From the NCBI RefSeq assembly GCF_041320595.1, contig NZ_CP166625.1, positions 2,305,501 through 2,369,500 of the forward strand: a DNA stretch of 64,000 bases. The letters run 5' to 3'. Positions within the stretch are counted from its first letter, which is position 1. Each line of letters starts with the position of its first letter. Of this stretch, positions 43,127 through 52,291 are shown in pieces. Source of the DNA: Pleomorphomonas sp. PLEO. GTDB taxonomy: Bacteria; Pseudomonadota; Alphaproteobacteria; Rhizobiales; Pleomorphomonadaceae. Made by a program: the position numbers and the translations under genes. Under the pieces are notes generated by a model that saw only the letters and a program-made list of their open reading frames with translations, did not search any database and was not told the DNA's origin.

Positions 43127-44806
43127 ATGCGTTCATTGACGATCAAGGCCAAGATAACGCTTCAAATCGTATCGTTTTCACTCGGACTCGTCTTGGTTGC
43201 GGTTATCTGTTTTATCGATCTCCGCGCCTCTATGCTTGCCGAGCGCAAGCAAGCGATCCAGCAGGTCGTTGAGGGCGCAGTATCCCAGATCCAGGGGTTT
43301 TATGACGCAACCCAAAAGGGGGCGATCACCGAGGATGTAGCCAAGCAGCGCGTGGCCGATCTCGTGCATACCCTGCGCTATGCCGGCAACAGCTACCTCT
43401 TCATTTACAACTACAATGGCGTGACGGAGCTGCACGGCACAAAGCCCGAGCTTGAGGGCCAACAGCGGATGAATGAGGTGGATGCCAATGGCTTTGCCTT
43501 CATCCGCGATCAAATCGACAAGGCCAAGGCGGGCGGCGGCTTCACCAGCTATTTCTATCCCAAGCCGGGCAACGACAAGACGCCCTACGAGAAGATCACT
43601 TATGATGCGCCGTTTACCCCTTGGAACTGGGTGGTGGCTTCCGGTGTCTATGTCGATGACATCGACAACGCGTTCTACGACCGGCTGGTGTCGATCGGCG
43701 GCGGCATCCTGGTTCTGGTCATGGTCCTGTGTGGCGTCGGCCTGTTCTTCATCCGCTCGATCACCCGGCCGCTGGGGGAACTGTCCGTCGATGTGCGCCG
43801 GTTGGCGGATGGTGATCTGGATGTCCAGGTTGCCATGTCGGAGCGCCAGGACGAGATCGGCGCGATTGCCAAGAGCGTCGTCTACATGCGCGACAAGCTG
43901 GCCGACGGCCGCCGCCTCGAGGAAGCACAGAAGCAGCGCGACATCAGCGACCGGCGGACCGTCGAACGCCGCGCCACCGTCATCGACCGGTTCGTCGCCG
44001 ACATGAGCCACCTGTCGGAAGCCTTTGCGCGCTCGTCCACCGAGGTGGCCGATTCCGCCAAGAACCTGTCGGCGACCGCCGAGGAAACCTCCCGCCAGGC
44101 TCAATCGGTGGCCGGGGCAGCGGAGGAAGCGTCCGCCAACGTTCAGACCGCGGCGGCCGGCACCGAGGAACTGTCGGCCTCCATCCAGGAAATCGCCAAG
44201 CAGGTGGAGCATTCGTCCCGGATTGCCCGCGAGGCGGCGCACGAGGCGGAAACGTCGGCCATCAATATCCAGTCGCTGTCGTCTTCGGCGCAGCAGATCG
44301 GCGAGGTGGTCGTGCTGATCTCCAACATCGCGGCGCAGACCAACCTTCTGGCGCTGAACGCCACCATCGAGGCGGCGCGGGCCGGCGAGGCGGGCAAGGG
44401 CTTTGCCGTCGTCGCCGCCGAGGTGAAGCAGCTCGCCGACCAGACGGCCAAGGCCACCAGCGAGATCGGCAGCAAGATCGGCGAGATCCAGTCGGCAACC
44501 GGCGTCGCGGTGGAGTCGATCTCGCGCATCGTCGATACGATCGGCACGATACAGTCGACGTCCCAGGCGATCGCCGGCGCCGTCGAAGAGCAGGGCACGG
44601 CCACCAGCGAGATTGCCGCCAACACGCAGCGCGCCGCCAGCGGAACCACCGATGTGACGCAGAACATCGCCGGCGTCGGCACCGCCGCCGAGATGACCGG
44701 CGCCGCCGCGACGCAGCTGATGAGCCTGTCGGAAAACCTCAACGGCGAGTCGGCCAAGCTGCGCGAGCAGGTGCAGAGCTTCATCGCCGACCTGAACGCC
44801 GCCTGA
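43127..44806 (+). CDS. Methyl-accepting chemotaxis protein with single Cache (sCache_2-like) sensor
   Basis: Chemoreceptor of 559 aa. TM1 about residues 10-32, extracytoplasmic Cache domain about 35-190 ([54 protein letters not shown]), TM2 about 192-214, HAMP ([20 protein letters not shown]), and the signalling tip [23 protein letters not shown] 43127 follows GGAGGA. Similar Cache receptors sense small organic acids (family knowledge); the ligand here is unknown. The promoter region 43005-43090 is AT-rich. Confidence 0.93.
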   Translation: MRSLTIKAKITLQIVSFSLGLVLVAVICFIDLRASMLAERKQAIQQVVEGAVSQIQGFYDATQKGAITEDVAKQRVADLVHTLRYAGNSYLFIYNYNGVTELHGTKPELEGQQRMNEVDANGFAFIRDQIDKAKAGGGFTSYFYPKPGNDKTPYEKITYDAPFTPWNWVVASGVYVDDIDNAFYDRLVSIGGGILVLVMVLCGVGLFFIRSITRPLGELSVDVRRLADGDLDVQVAMSERQDEIGAIAKSVVYMRDKLADGRRLEEAQKQRDISDRRTVERRATVIDRFVADMSHLSEAFARSSTEVADSAKNLSATAEETSRQAQSVAGAAEEASANVQTAAAGTEELSASIQEIAKQVEHSSRIAREAAHEAETSAINIQSLSSSAQQIGEVVVLISNIAAQTNLLALNATIEAARAGEAGKGFAVVAAEVKQLADQTAKATSEIGSKIGEIQSATGVAVESISRIVDTIGTIQSTSQAIAGAVEEQGTATSEIAANTQRAASGTTDVTQNIAGVGTAAEMTGAAATQLMSLSENLNGESAKLREQVQSFIADLNAA

Positions 44807-44820
44807 CGGGCAGCCAAAAC

Positions 44821-45318
44821 TCAGACAGCCGCGTCCTTCGCCCAGGCGAGGGCGCGGTTTTTGTCCGGCGGCAGGGTGGCGCCGAGGCCGCCGCTGAATG
44901 TCGCCCAGGCGGCGGCATGCTCGTCGCGGACGCCGGTGAGCAGCGGCGTGCCGGCCAGCATCGCCCGGCCGAACAGCGAGCGGAAGCCGCCGCCATCGAT
45001 CTCCGTCTTGCCGAAGCGGCTCAGGATCAGAAGGTCGAGGCCGGCGTCGATCTGCCGTTCGAGATCGCCGGCGATCTCAGCCATCGCCGCCGTGTCGAGC
45101 TTGCAGGAGGTGGAGAGCGGTCCGAGGTTCTGGGCGATCGACCTGATCTGGCCGTCCCCGAGATCGACGACCGCCATGCCCTTGGCTCCCCCCACATCGC
45201 GCGTCTGAACCACGCCGCCGACCCGGATGCCGGCGGCGCTGAGGTCGCGCGCGACACCGGCCAGCAACGCATCAATGTCGGTTCCGGGCGGGTAGAGGAT
45301 AGCGGCGATCTTTGCCAT
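44821..45318 (-). CDS. DUF2478 domain protein
   Basis: A 165-aa cytoplasmic protein with the DUF2478 pattern: AAILYPPGTDIDALLAGVAR, GGVVQTRD, then LILSRFGKTEIDGGGFRSLF. The family is often near molybdenum or nucleotide-handling genes, with a P-loop-like ancestry; the biochemical role is unknown. ATG 45318 is chosen at the start of homology. Convergent with the Cache chemoreceptor gene: its last codons contain the terminator of that gene. Confidence 0.8.
   Translation of the reverse strand: MAKIAAILYPPGTDIDALLAGVARDLSAAGIRVGGVVQTRDVGGAKGMAVVDLGDGQIRSIAQNLGPLSTSCKLDTAAMAEIAGDLERQIDAGLDLLILSRFGKTEIDGGGFRSLFGRAMLAGTPLLTGVRDEHAAAWATFSGGLGATLPPDKNRALAWAKDAAV
44829..44863 (+). terminator. Terminator of the Cache chemoreceptor gene, inside the end of the convergent gene
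   Basis: CCGCGTCCTTCGCC pairs with GGCGAGGGCGCGG, then TTTTTG. It lies within the last codons of the convergent DUF2478 gene, so one sequence both codes and terminates. Confidence 0.75.
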
Positions 45319-45581
45319 GTCTGCGTGTAGCTCCCTACATCCGGTGGCTGGTCGGTCTTGGATCAGCCTAGCCCCGGTTTCCAACCCTGTCAAAATTGCC
45401 CTTCCTGTCAAAACATGCAGGAAACGCCCTTTTTCTGCAAACAACCTGCAGTCGTCTTCTTGTGGATGTGGCTAAAAGTGTACAAGCGGCTGCGCCAAAT
45501 TCAGGGTTTGTAAACCACCCGCATAGATAGTGATCGGAGTCAGGATTCAAATGAATTGTGTTACGGATGTCGGAGGGGCGA

Positions 45582-46916
45582 ATGGCGGCGTGGGACGACT
45601 TTCAGGGCCATACGAAAGCCTACTCGATCGATGAGGCGGCGAGCGCCGAACTTCGTGCTGCCTGGGCGATCCTCGATCCCAAGATGGGCGACATTCTCTC
45701 CGTCTTCTATCAGCGCTGGGAGCGGGAGCCGAAGCTGGCCGGCCTGGTGCGCGGCCGGGTCGATCACCTCAAGAAGGCGCAATACGACCACTGGAAGCGG
45801 CTGTTCTCGGCGCGCTTTGACCGCGACTATTTCGAGAGCGTGCACCGTGTCGGTCTCGCCCACGTCCGCATCGGGCTGGAGCCGCACTGGTACATTTCCG
45901 GCTACAATCATGTGCTGGAGCAGATCTCGGCCATCCTGGGCCAGCGAGCCCGCTTCTCCGGCGCCAAGGCGGCACGGATGATCTCCGCCGTCACCAAGGC
46001 CGTGATGCTCGACATGGACATCGCCGTCTCCGTCTACGGCGAGACGCTGATCCAGCAGATCACCGATCGGCAGCAGCGCGTGCAGGAGGCGATCGGCGAT
46101 TTCGATTCCCAGATCAACTGCTTGCTCGGCAAGCTCGGCAAAATGACATCCGACCTCGGCAGCAGCTCCGGCGAGCTGGAGGAACAGGCATCGGCGGTGA
46201 CCTCTCGATGCGATAGCATTAGCACCTCGCAGGAGGCCGCGGGTAATGCTATTTCCACCACCGCCGCCGCCACCGAGGAACTGCACGCCTCGATCGGCGA
46301 GATCGGCCGTCAGGCCGAGGTATCGCTGACGGTCTCCTCCAAGGCCGTGGAAGGCGCTCGCCAGACCGCCGCTTCGGTGAAGGGACTTTCCGACGCCGTC
46401 GACAAGATCGGCTCGGTGGTGGAACTGATCTCCTCCATCGCCGCCCAGACCAATCTTCTGGCGCTCAACGCCACCATCGAGGCAGCGCGGGCCGGCGAAG
46501 CCGGGCGGGGATTTGCCGTCGTGGCGTCCGAAGTGAAGTCGCTCGCCTCCCAGACGGCGCAAGCCACCGAGGAGATCACCGGCCAGATCGCCGCCATCCA
46601 GCAGGCGACGCAGCAATCGGTCAACGACATCTCCGGCATCACCGACACCATCGCGGAAGTGTCGCGTATCGGCACGGCCATCGCCGCCGCTGTCGAGGAG
46701 CAGTCGGCGGCTACCGCCGATATCGCCAACTCGGCGATGGGCGTCTCCAAGTCCTCGGACGTCATCGGCGCGGCGATCGGCGAACTGGTGAGCGCGGGCC
46801 ACAAGACCACCAGCTCGGCGGAGCGCGTGTCGTCCATTTCGCACGAGCTTGTCGAACAGGCGGGCGTGCTGAGGCAGAGCGTCGCCACGTTTACGGCCAA
46901 GGTGGCGCAGAAGTAG
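45582..46916 (+). CDS. Globin-coupled chemoreceptor (HemAT-like aerotaxis transducer)
   Basis: Soluble receptor of 444 aa without TM segments. An N-terminal protoglobin/globin-coupled-sensor domain (about 1-165) has [18 protein letters not shown]; His94 is at the proximal heme-ligand position. A chemoreceptor signalling domain follows, with tip [23 protein letters not shown] 45582 is chosen over GTG 45558 and ATG 45567 because GGAGGGG lies five bases upstream. Expected to sense oxygen through heme and signal to CheA/CheW in the cytoplasm (family knowledge). No che core genes are in the window. Confidence 0.93.
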   Translation: MAAWDDFQGHTKAYSIDEAASAELRAAWAILDPKMGDILSVFYQRWEREPKLAGLVRGRVDHLKKAQYDHWKRLFSARFDRDYFESVHRVGLAHVRIGLEPHWYISGYNHVLEQISAILGQRARFSGAKAARMISAVTKAVMLDMDIAVSVYGETLIQQITDRQQRVQEAIGDFDSQINCLLGKLGKMTSDLGSSSGELEEQASAVTSRCDSISTSQEAAGNAISTTAAATEELHASIGEIGRQAEVSLTVSSKAVEGARQTAASVKGLSDAVDKIGSVVELISSIAAQTNLLALNATIEAARAGEAGRGFAVVASEVKSLASQTAQATEEITGQIAAIQQATQQSVNDISGITDTIAEVSRIGTAIAAAVEEQSAATADIANSAMGVSKSSDVIGAAIGELVSAGHKTTSSAERVSSISHELVEQAGVLRQSVATFTAKVAQK

Positions 46917-47231
46917 CGGTTCTACCGCCCGCGGCATTGGCATCGGCTGATGCCGTCTCGGAGCAAGTGGGGCGCCTGTGTCAGCAGGGCCTCAAACTCC
47001 CAATTCGCTCTACGAGCGCTTCTTTCCGATTACCATCGAGTTGGACCGGCCAATGGCCGGCACCTGCTTACCTGGCAGAACCCGCAAGCCAATGAGGGCT
47101 CTGGCCTTTTGCTTTCTGTCATTGGCCGGCATGCGAGAAAGCGGCAATATCCGAGATCTTCGGCACGTCGTCGGCGCTGAAGGCTTGTCCGTCAGTCCCT
47201 GATTGAAGTGGGATCATGGATCAGGCAGCTC
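46917..47231. other. Intergenic region without a recognised gene
   Basis: A 74-codon frame (GTG 46978 to 47202, plus strand) is open but resembles nothing I know and has no ribosome site. A GGCCAATGGCCGGC and ATTGGCCGGC repeat near 47050-47130 is noticeable but short. Otherwise nothing. Confidence 0.35.
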
Positions 47232-47355
47232 ATACCAATTTGCGAAGATGCTGACGCATCCGCTCATTGAACCATTGTCGATTTCTCATTTGCATCAGTG
47301 GCATGAGAAATCGACAAGCAGAATACCAAGAGGCATTTTCAATGCATCTTGGTAT
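47232..47355 (+). repeat. Multi-hairpin repeat family B, copy 2
   Basis: A 124-bp element from ATACCAATTTGCGAAG to ATGCATCTTGGTAT, with the central stem GTCGATTTCTCAT/ATGAGAAATCGAC. It is the inverse of copy 1 at 40009-40136. The right end supplies the last codons (TKMH, stop) of the PAP2-family gene that enters it from the right. Confidence 0.8.
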
Positions 47356-48466
47356 CAGGCGCGCCGCGAGGCTGCCGACGATCCGGCTCGGGGTACTCGG
47401 CAAGATGATGCAGAGCCGCGCGAGACTGATCGATCGAAGGCCGACCCAACAGATAGGGACGGCGAAGGATCCCCCAGACCGCTGCCATGACGGCGATTGA
47501 GAAATAACCGTCGATGGCATAATGCCAGCCGAACAGCACCGATCCCATTTCGATGAGGATCACGATGATCACACCGACAATGGCCAAGATCCGACTGATC
47601 TCAAAGGCGACCAAAGCGCAGAGCGTCACCATGGCTACATGCAGGCTTGGAAAAGCCGAAATGCCCATGCCGAAGCCTGACGATCGGGAAACGTAGAGGT
47701 CCCAGAGATAGGTTTGTATGTCGCGGATGCCGCTTCCGTCTGGAAGTGTGTGGGCGCCAACGGCGGCCAGCACCGATGCGAAGCGATCCGCGTTACCGGT
47801 GACTTGTGCGAAGAAGGCCGGGCCGGCACTGATGGCGAGCCATGCCACGACATTGCCGAGCACCGCCCAGGCGAAAATGTAGCCGATGAAGAACCGCTTA
47901 CGGATGTCCGGGGTTGGGGCTGCCACCGCCATCCAGAAGACGAAGCCGTCGACCCACAGCATCCAGCCGGGTCCGTAGATAGCCGCGAAAAAGCGCCAGA
48001 CGACGCCATAGTCAAAGACGCGATGGAGGAAAACCGCCGGATCAACTCCTAGATGCAACCAGCGATCGAGGTCCGCGAGCGGGACATCGGCCGTGAATCC
48101 GCTGAGGCCGATGAAGGATTTCATCGCCGTGAATGTCGCCATGAAGGGGACGAAGGCTAGAAGCAACACAAGGCCCGCCAAGATGCGCGCGGCACGCCTT
48201 CTGTCGATACGGGAGCGGAGCCAATCCGTTGGATGGTGTGGATCGGCCAATATGGATCGTATCAGCAGTCCGGCGATGATGATGGCCGGTAAGGTAACTA
48301 TATCGAGTATCACTAAGCTGATAGTATATTCTATAAAAAGATTTTCAAATATATGTCCGGCCGGAATCAGAATGATGTTTGCGGATAGGATGTAAATTGC
48401 GATCATTGAGTATATTTGTCGATCGCCTATAATTTCATTTTGCGTAAGTTTCAATAACGTCTGCAT
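47339..48466 (-). CDS. PAP2-family membrane phosphatase/phosphotransferase-like protein
   Basis: An integral membrane protein of 375 aa with roughly eight hydrophobic segments. The PAP2 (PAP2_3/AUR1-like) signature is in the C-terminal half: SAFPSLHVAMVTL, then GWHYAIDGYFS with the catalytic His-Asp. Likely acts on a lipid or polyprenyl phosphate at the outer face of the membrane. ATG 48466 is chosen (AAGGG about ten bases upstream) over GTG 48484. The first 60 codons are AT-rich compared with the rest. Its last codons and stop lie in a family B repeat. Confidence 0.85.
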   Translation of the reverse strand: MQTLLKLTQNEIIGDRQIYSMIAIYILSANIILIPAGHIFENLFIEYTISLVILDIVTLPAIIIAGLLIRSILADPHHPTDWLRSRIDRRRAARILAGLVLLLAFVPFMATFTAMKSFIGLSGFTADVPLADLDRWLHLGVDPAVFLHRVFDYGVVWRFFAAIYGPGWMLWVDGFVFWMAVAAPTPDIRKRFFIGYIFAWAVLGNVVAWLAISAGPAFFAQVTGNADRFASVLAAVGAHTLPDGSGIRDIQTYLWDLYVSRSSGFGMGISAFPSLHVAMVTLCALVAFEISRILAIVGVIIVILIEMGSVLFGWHYAIDGYFSIAVMAAVWGILRRPYLLGRPSIDQSRAALHHLAEYPEPDRRQPRGAPDTKMH

Positions 48467-48729
48467 TTTAAAATTTCCCTTCACGCAATGAATACGCAGG
48501 AGGGTGATATGAATAACTAGCTAGAGCGCCGTCGCTCAAGGCGTTGAAAACTGAGCGAAAAGTATCCGCTCCGACAAATGCACTTGCGATGCTCACTTGG
48601 CGATCTGGTGATCGAGGCTGATAGGCGAATGCGGTAACGCGGCAAATTGGCGTTGGGCTTGGTTATACAGCCTCGGCGAGCGATAGCAGGTTGTGCAATT
48701 TTTAAGAGGAAATAGTTTCCAAAAAGTAT

Positions 48730-49809
48730 CTAGAATTCGGTCGTTCTCGGACGCACCGTCGACTGGCGGACGATCAGGCGCAGCTTTACCACCGTCCGCT
48801 TGGATGGCGCCGCTTTGCCGGCCAGCTTGTTCAAAAGGCGCTGCGTTGCCTCGCGCCCCAGCGTGTCGGCGGGAATATTGACCGTCGTCAGTTCTGGGGC
48901 GAGCAGGCGGGCGAACTCGATATCATTGAAGCCGACGACTGAAAGCTCGTTCGGAATGGATAGGCCAAGCTGCCTTGCCGCGCGGTAGGCCGCTCCGGCA
49001 AGCAGATCGTCGTCGCAGGCAATGGCGGTGACGCCCGTTTCGATCAGACGCTTTGCCGCCTCGGTGGCGGCGTCGATGTCGAAGGTCGAGGCAACGTGCC
49101 ATTGGGGATTGGTTTTGATACCGACGCGTTCGAGCTCCGCCAGGAACGACACCCGGCGATTGCGGAAGGTCAGTTTTGGATACTCGGCGGCAAAATGGCC
49201 GATCTTGCGATGCCCGAGGTCGGTAAGATGGCCGACCACCGATTTCATCGCCGCGTCGATCGACAGGTCGACACCCGACAGGGCGGGCGTATCGCTCTCG
49301 ACCATGACGACGCGGTCGCTCACGTCGACAAACCTTGCTTCCGCCTCCGCGTCCGGTGAGTAGGTGATGCATCCGGCAATCATCCGGCCACGGATCATGC
49401 CGACCAAGCGCTCGCTCCACAGCGGATCGGTCATCGTGTCGACCAAGAGAACCGAATAGCCTTGCTCGCGGGCTGCGATCTCGGCGGCGACCAGCACCTC
49501 ACCGAAAAACGGCTGCTTGATATCAGGGACGGCGAAGGCCAGCGTTTTGCCAACGCCCGTGCGCAGCGTCTGGGCCGAGACGTTCGGCCGGTAGCCCAGA
49601 CGGGCGGCGGCCTCTCGAACAAGTTCGCGCGTCGCCGGCGACACGCGGCCCTCGGCCTTGCCATTCAAGACCAGGGACACCGTCGACTGCGAAACGTTGG
49701 TTTCCCTGGCGACGTCGAGGCTGGTCACCAGTGGGCTGGTCTTGTCGCTTCCGGCCAAATGAGGTCCCCTTTGCCCGCCGCCTGTTCCCATGCCCGGTCT
49801 CGCAGACAT
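48730..49809 (-). CDS. LacI-family transcriptional regulator
   Basis: Regulator of 359 aa. The N-terminal LacI HTH (about residues 27-80: TSLDVARETNVSQSTVSLVL, AARLGYRPNVSAQTLRT) precedes a periplasmic-binding-protein-like effector domain (LAFAVPDIKQPFFGEVLVAA, GHRKIGHFAAEY, ACDDDLLAGAAYRAARQLG). An extra Gly-rich tail of about 25 residues precedes the HTH. Divergent from the adenosylhomocysteinase-like gene with 120 bp between, which contains two direct repeats (49843-49875). It likely controls that gene, with a small-molecule effector. Confidence 0.92.
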   Translation of the reverse strand: MSARPGMGTGGGQRGPHLAGSDKTSPLVTSLDVARETNVSQSTVSLVLNGKAEGRVSPATRELVREAAARLGYRPNVSAQTLRTGVGKTLAFAVPDIKQPFFGEVLVAAEIAAREQGYSVLLVDTMTDPLWSERLVGMIRGRMIAGCITYSPDAEAEARFVDVSDRVVMVESDTPALSGVDLSIDAAMKSVVGHLTDLGHRKIGHFAAEYPKLTFRNRRVSFLAELERVGIKTNPQWHVASTFDIDAATEAAKRLIETGVTAIACDDDLLAGAAYRAARQLGLSIPNELSVVGFNDIEFARLLAPELTTVNIPADTLGREATQRLLNKLAGKAAPSKRTVVKLRLIVRQSTVRPRTTEF

Positions 49810-49842
49810 AGCGCAGGGATAGGCTGCTTGTGAACAGCCACA

Positions 49843-49875
49843 TCATACGTTTGACTAGCGTCATACGTTTGACTA
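49843..49875. promoter_or_regulatory. Two 15-bp direct repeats in the divergent LacI/SAHase-like promoter
   Basis: TCATACGTTTGACTA occurs twice, 18 bp apart start to start, with only GCG between. Each copy contains TTGACT, a -35-like hexamer. LacI-type operators are usually palindromic, so the head-to-tail arrangement is unusual; an activator site is the alternative. Confidence 0.6.
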
Positions 49876-49929
49876 ACCTTGGCGGCATCGGATCGGACCG
49901 AACGCCAGTGCACACTCGGAGGGAAACCC

Positions 49930-51087
49930 ATGGCAACCAGGATCGAATGGGTGGGTTCGAACACCCGCCTTTTACGGCAGATCGCCGAGGAATTTCGCGG
50001 TACACAGCCCTTCGCCGGCATGACCATCGGCACCGGCATCCATCTTGAGCCGAAGACCGTGGCTCTCCTGCTTACGCTTAAGGAGGGCGGCGCCAAGCTG
50101 GTGGCGACGGGCAACCTCAACACGACGCAGGCCGACGCCGTCGCCTATCTGCGCGAGCGCGGCATCACCGTCATCGGCGAAGCGACGCGCGACCCGATCA
50201 AGCACCTGGGATTCCTCAAGGAAGTTTTGGCGAGCAAGCCGGACATTCTGCTCGACAACGGCGGCGACCTGTTCGACCTGTGGCGGCAAAACCCGAACGG
50301 CAACCTTCTCGGCGGCACGGAAGAGACGACATCGGGCAGGGCGCGCCTCGAGCCGCTGCGGTCCTCGCTCAACTTGCCGATCCTCGTCATCAACGACAGC
50401 CCGATCAAGCAGTTCGCGGAAAACGAACACGCCGTCGGCCAGAGCGTTCTTGAGTCCTACATGCGCATCACCAACCGGGTAACCAATGGCCAACGGGTGA
50501 CCGTGTTTGGCTATGGCGCCTGCGGGCGCGGCGTGGCGGAGAATTTCAAGGGCGCGCATGCCAAGGTCAGCGTCGTCGACCGGGATCCGCTCAAGCGGCT
50601 GCAAGCCCATCTCGACGGTTATGACACGCCCTCCCGGGACGAGGCGATCGCCAGCGCCGACTTCATCGTCACCGTGACCGGTGGCGGCGAGGTGCAGAGC
50701 GCCAGCGACTTGCCGCTGTTCAAGAGCAACGTCATCCTGGCCAACGCCGGTCATTTCCCGACGGAGATCAACAATGCCGCGATCACCGGCAGCCCCGAGG
50801 TCGTCTCGACGGACGTGTTTTCCGACGGCATCGCCAGCCTGACGCTGAGGGACGGCCGCACCATCCACATCATCGCCGAGGGACACATGTTCAATCTGGC
50901 GGGCGCCCGTCCCCTAGGCAACTCCATCGAGTCCATGGACCTCGGCTTTGCCCTTCAGGCGCGCTGCCTTGAAGCGGTGGCGCTGCGCCGCGTCGATGCC
51001 ACGAGCTGCGTCGTCCCGGTGCCGCGCGATATCGATGAGCGGGTGGCCAACGCCTATCTCGACCATTGCTATGGCCCTGCCCAATAA
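49930..51087 (+). CDS. Divergent S-adenosylhomocysteine hydrolase-like protein
   Basis: A 385-aa cytoplasmic protein of the adenosylhomocysteinase superfamily, shorter than the usual 430-470. Retained: ATGNLNTTQADAVAYL, DNGGDLFDL, GGTEETTSG (substrate Glu), INDSPIKQFAENEH (Lys kept; the normal Asp-Asn reads Glu-Asn), the NAD Rossmann motif VFGYGACGRGVA, and NAGHFPTEI. Changed or missing: AEGHMFNLA instead of AEGRLVNL, and the C-terminal K-x-x-x-Y-R-Y tail that closes the NAD site of the partner subunit. ATG 49930 follows GGAGGG. Probably a paralog acting on another nucleoside-type thioether or related substrate (inference). Confidence 0.8.
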   Translation: MATRIEWVGSNTRLLRQIAEEFRGTQPFAGMTIGTGIHLEPKTVALLLTLKEGGAKLVATGNLNTTQADAVAYLRERGITVIGEATRDPIKHLGFLKEVLASKPDILLDNGGDLFDLWRQNPNGNLLGGTEETTSGRARLEPLRSSLNLPILVINDSPIKQFAENEHAVGQSVLESYMRITNRVTNGQRVTVFGYGACGRGVAENFKGAHAKVSVVDRDPLKRLQAHLDGYDTPSRDEAIASADFIVTVTGGGEVQSASDLPLFKSNVILANAGHFPTEINNAAITGSPEVVSTDVFSDGIASLTLRDGRTIHIIAEGHMFNLAGARPLGNSIESMDLGFALQARCLEAVALRRVDATSCVVPVPRDIDERVANAYLDHCYGPAQ

Positions 51088-51189
51088 GCTAGCCGAGGAA
51101 CAGGCGGCCGACATCGCCGGCTCGGCGATGGGCGCTTCGAGGTCGTCGGAGGATATCGACCTCACCATCGGCGACGTGGCGAACATCCG
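51088..51189 (+). pseudogene. Remnant of a chemoreceptor gene
   Basis: Directly after the SAHase-like stop, the codons AEEQAADIAGSAMGASRSSE and DIDLTIGDVANIRF resemble [20 protein letters not shown]...IGAAIGEL near the end of the globin-coupled chemoreceptor at 46690-46790, in DNA as well as protein. No start and no upstream signalling domain. A small 3'-fragment left by recombination. Confidence 0.5.
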
Positions 51190-51262
51190 CTTTGCGGAGC
51201 GCGACCTCACGACGGGACCTTCGGACTGTCGACCCGAATGGACTGATCGGCGGCGGCCGCGG

Positions 51263-52156
51263 TTAATCGCCGATCGGCAGTCGCGGGTCGTCGACTTTGA
51301 GGACGTTGAGATTCTGCTTGATCCGGCGCAGGGTTTCGAGGCTCGACGGCCCGATCGCCTCGGCGGTCGCCATCGCCAGCATGTCGACCACCGCCAGCAT
51401 GGCGAAGCGCGACGACGACGGGCGATAGAGGCCGCCGTCCTCCTGCACCGCGAAAGGAATGACGAGATCCGAGCCCGCGGCCAGTTCCGAGCCTGTCGCG
51501 GTGACGGCGATCACGCGGCCACCGTATTGCTGGGTGATCCAGGCCGCGTCCTTTTGCGATTTTACCGCGCCGGAAATCGAGAAAACCACCAGTACTGTCC
51601 GATTGTTACCGGACGCGGCGGTCATGCGTTGCATCTCGCCGTCCACGTGGGCGACGGCGTGCAGACCCAGGCGGAACAGCCGGTTCTGCAGTTCGACGGC
51701 GGCCATCGACGAGGTGCCGCCCGAGCCAAAGGCCAGCACCAGACCGGCGCCGGCGATCAGACTGCCGGTGCGCTTGAGCGCTTCCGGATCGAGAGTGGTC
51801 CGCAGGCGCTGCACCGCCTCGACCGCGCCATCGCAAACATTTTCAACCAGCCAACTGTCGCTATGGGCCGGCTCCTGCGCGTCCGCGCGCAGATAGGCGC
51901 CGCCCACGGCAAGCGCCTGCGCCAGCAGCAGCTTGAAGGCGCGGATGCCGTCGCAACCGAGCGTACGGCAGAAGCGGGTGACGGTCGGCTCGCTGACGTC
52001 GGCGCGGGCGGCAATCTCGGCGATCGGCGCGTTGGTTGCCCAGTCGAGATCGGCCAGCACCACGGCGGCGATGCGGCGATCCGAACGGGAGCCGGTTTCC
52101 GCCAACTCCCGGATCCGGGCGACGATGTCGACGATAACGCTCACGCGCGGCTCCAT
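51263..52156 (-). CDS. MurR/RpiR family transcriptional regulator
   Basis: A 297-aa RpiR regulator. HTH about residues 20-80 (APIAEIAARADVSEPTVTRFC, TLGCDGIRAFKLLL); SIS domain about 130-260 (LAFGSGGTSSMAAVELQNRL, LVVFSISGAVKSQ). ATG 52156 is chosen at the start of homology; no clear Shine-Dalgarno. Divergent from the NagZ-like/oligopeptide-ABC operon, with two long direct repeats in the spacer. MurR-type members respond to N-acetylmuramic-acid 6-phosphate or other amino-sugar phosphates (family knowledge), which fits the NagZ neighbour. Confidence 0.92.
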   Translation of the reverse strand: MEPRVSVIVDIVARIRELAETGSRSDRRIAAVVLADLDWATNAPIAEIAARADVSEPTVTRFCRTLGCDGIRAFKLLLAQALAVGGAYLRADAQEPAHSDSWLVENVCDGAVEAVQRLRTTLDPEALKRTGSLIAGAGLVLAFGSGGTSSMAAVELQNRLFRLGLHAVAHVDGEMQRMTAASGNNRTVLVVFSISGAVKSQKDAAWITQQYGGRVIAVTATGSELAAGSDLVIPFAVQEDGGLYRPSSSRFAMLAVVDMLAMATAEAIGPSSLETLRRIKQNLNVLKVDDPRLPIGD

Positions 52157-52291
52157 GGTTCGGAATGGCCAGTGCCGCCCTGGAGCGGCATGAAACTTTC
52201 CTGCATTTCGACGATATTGGATCGAGGGCAGAACGCTTCGCAGATAGCCTAAACAATATGCAGAATCCAGCTTTGTCAGGATTTTCAACAC

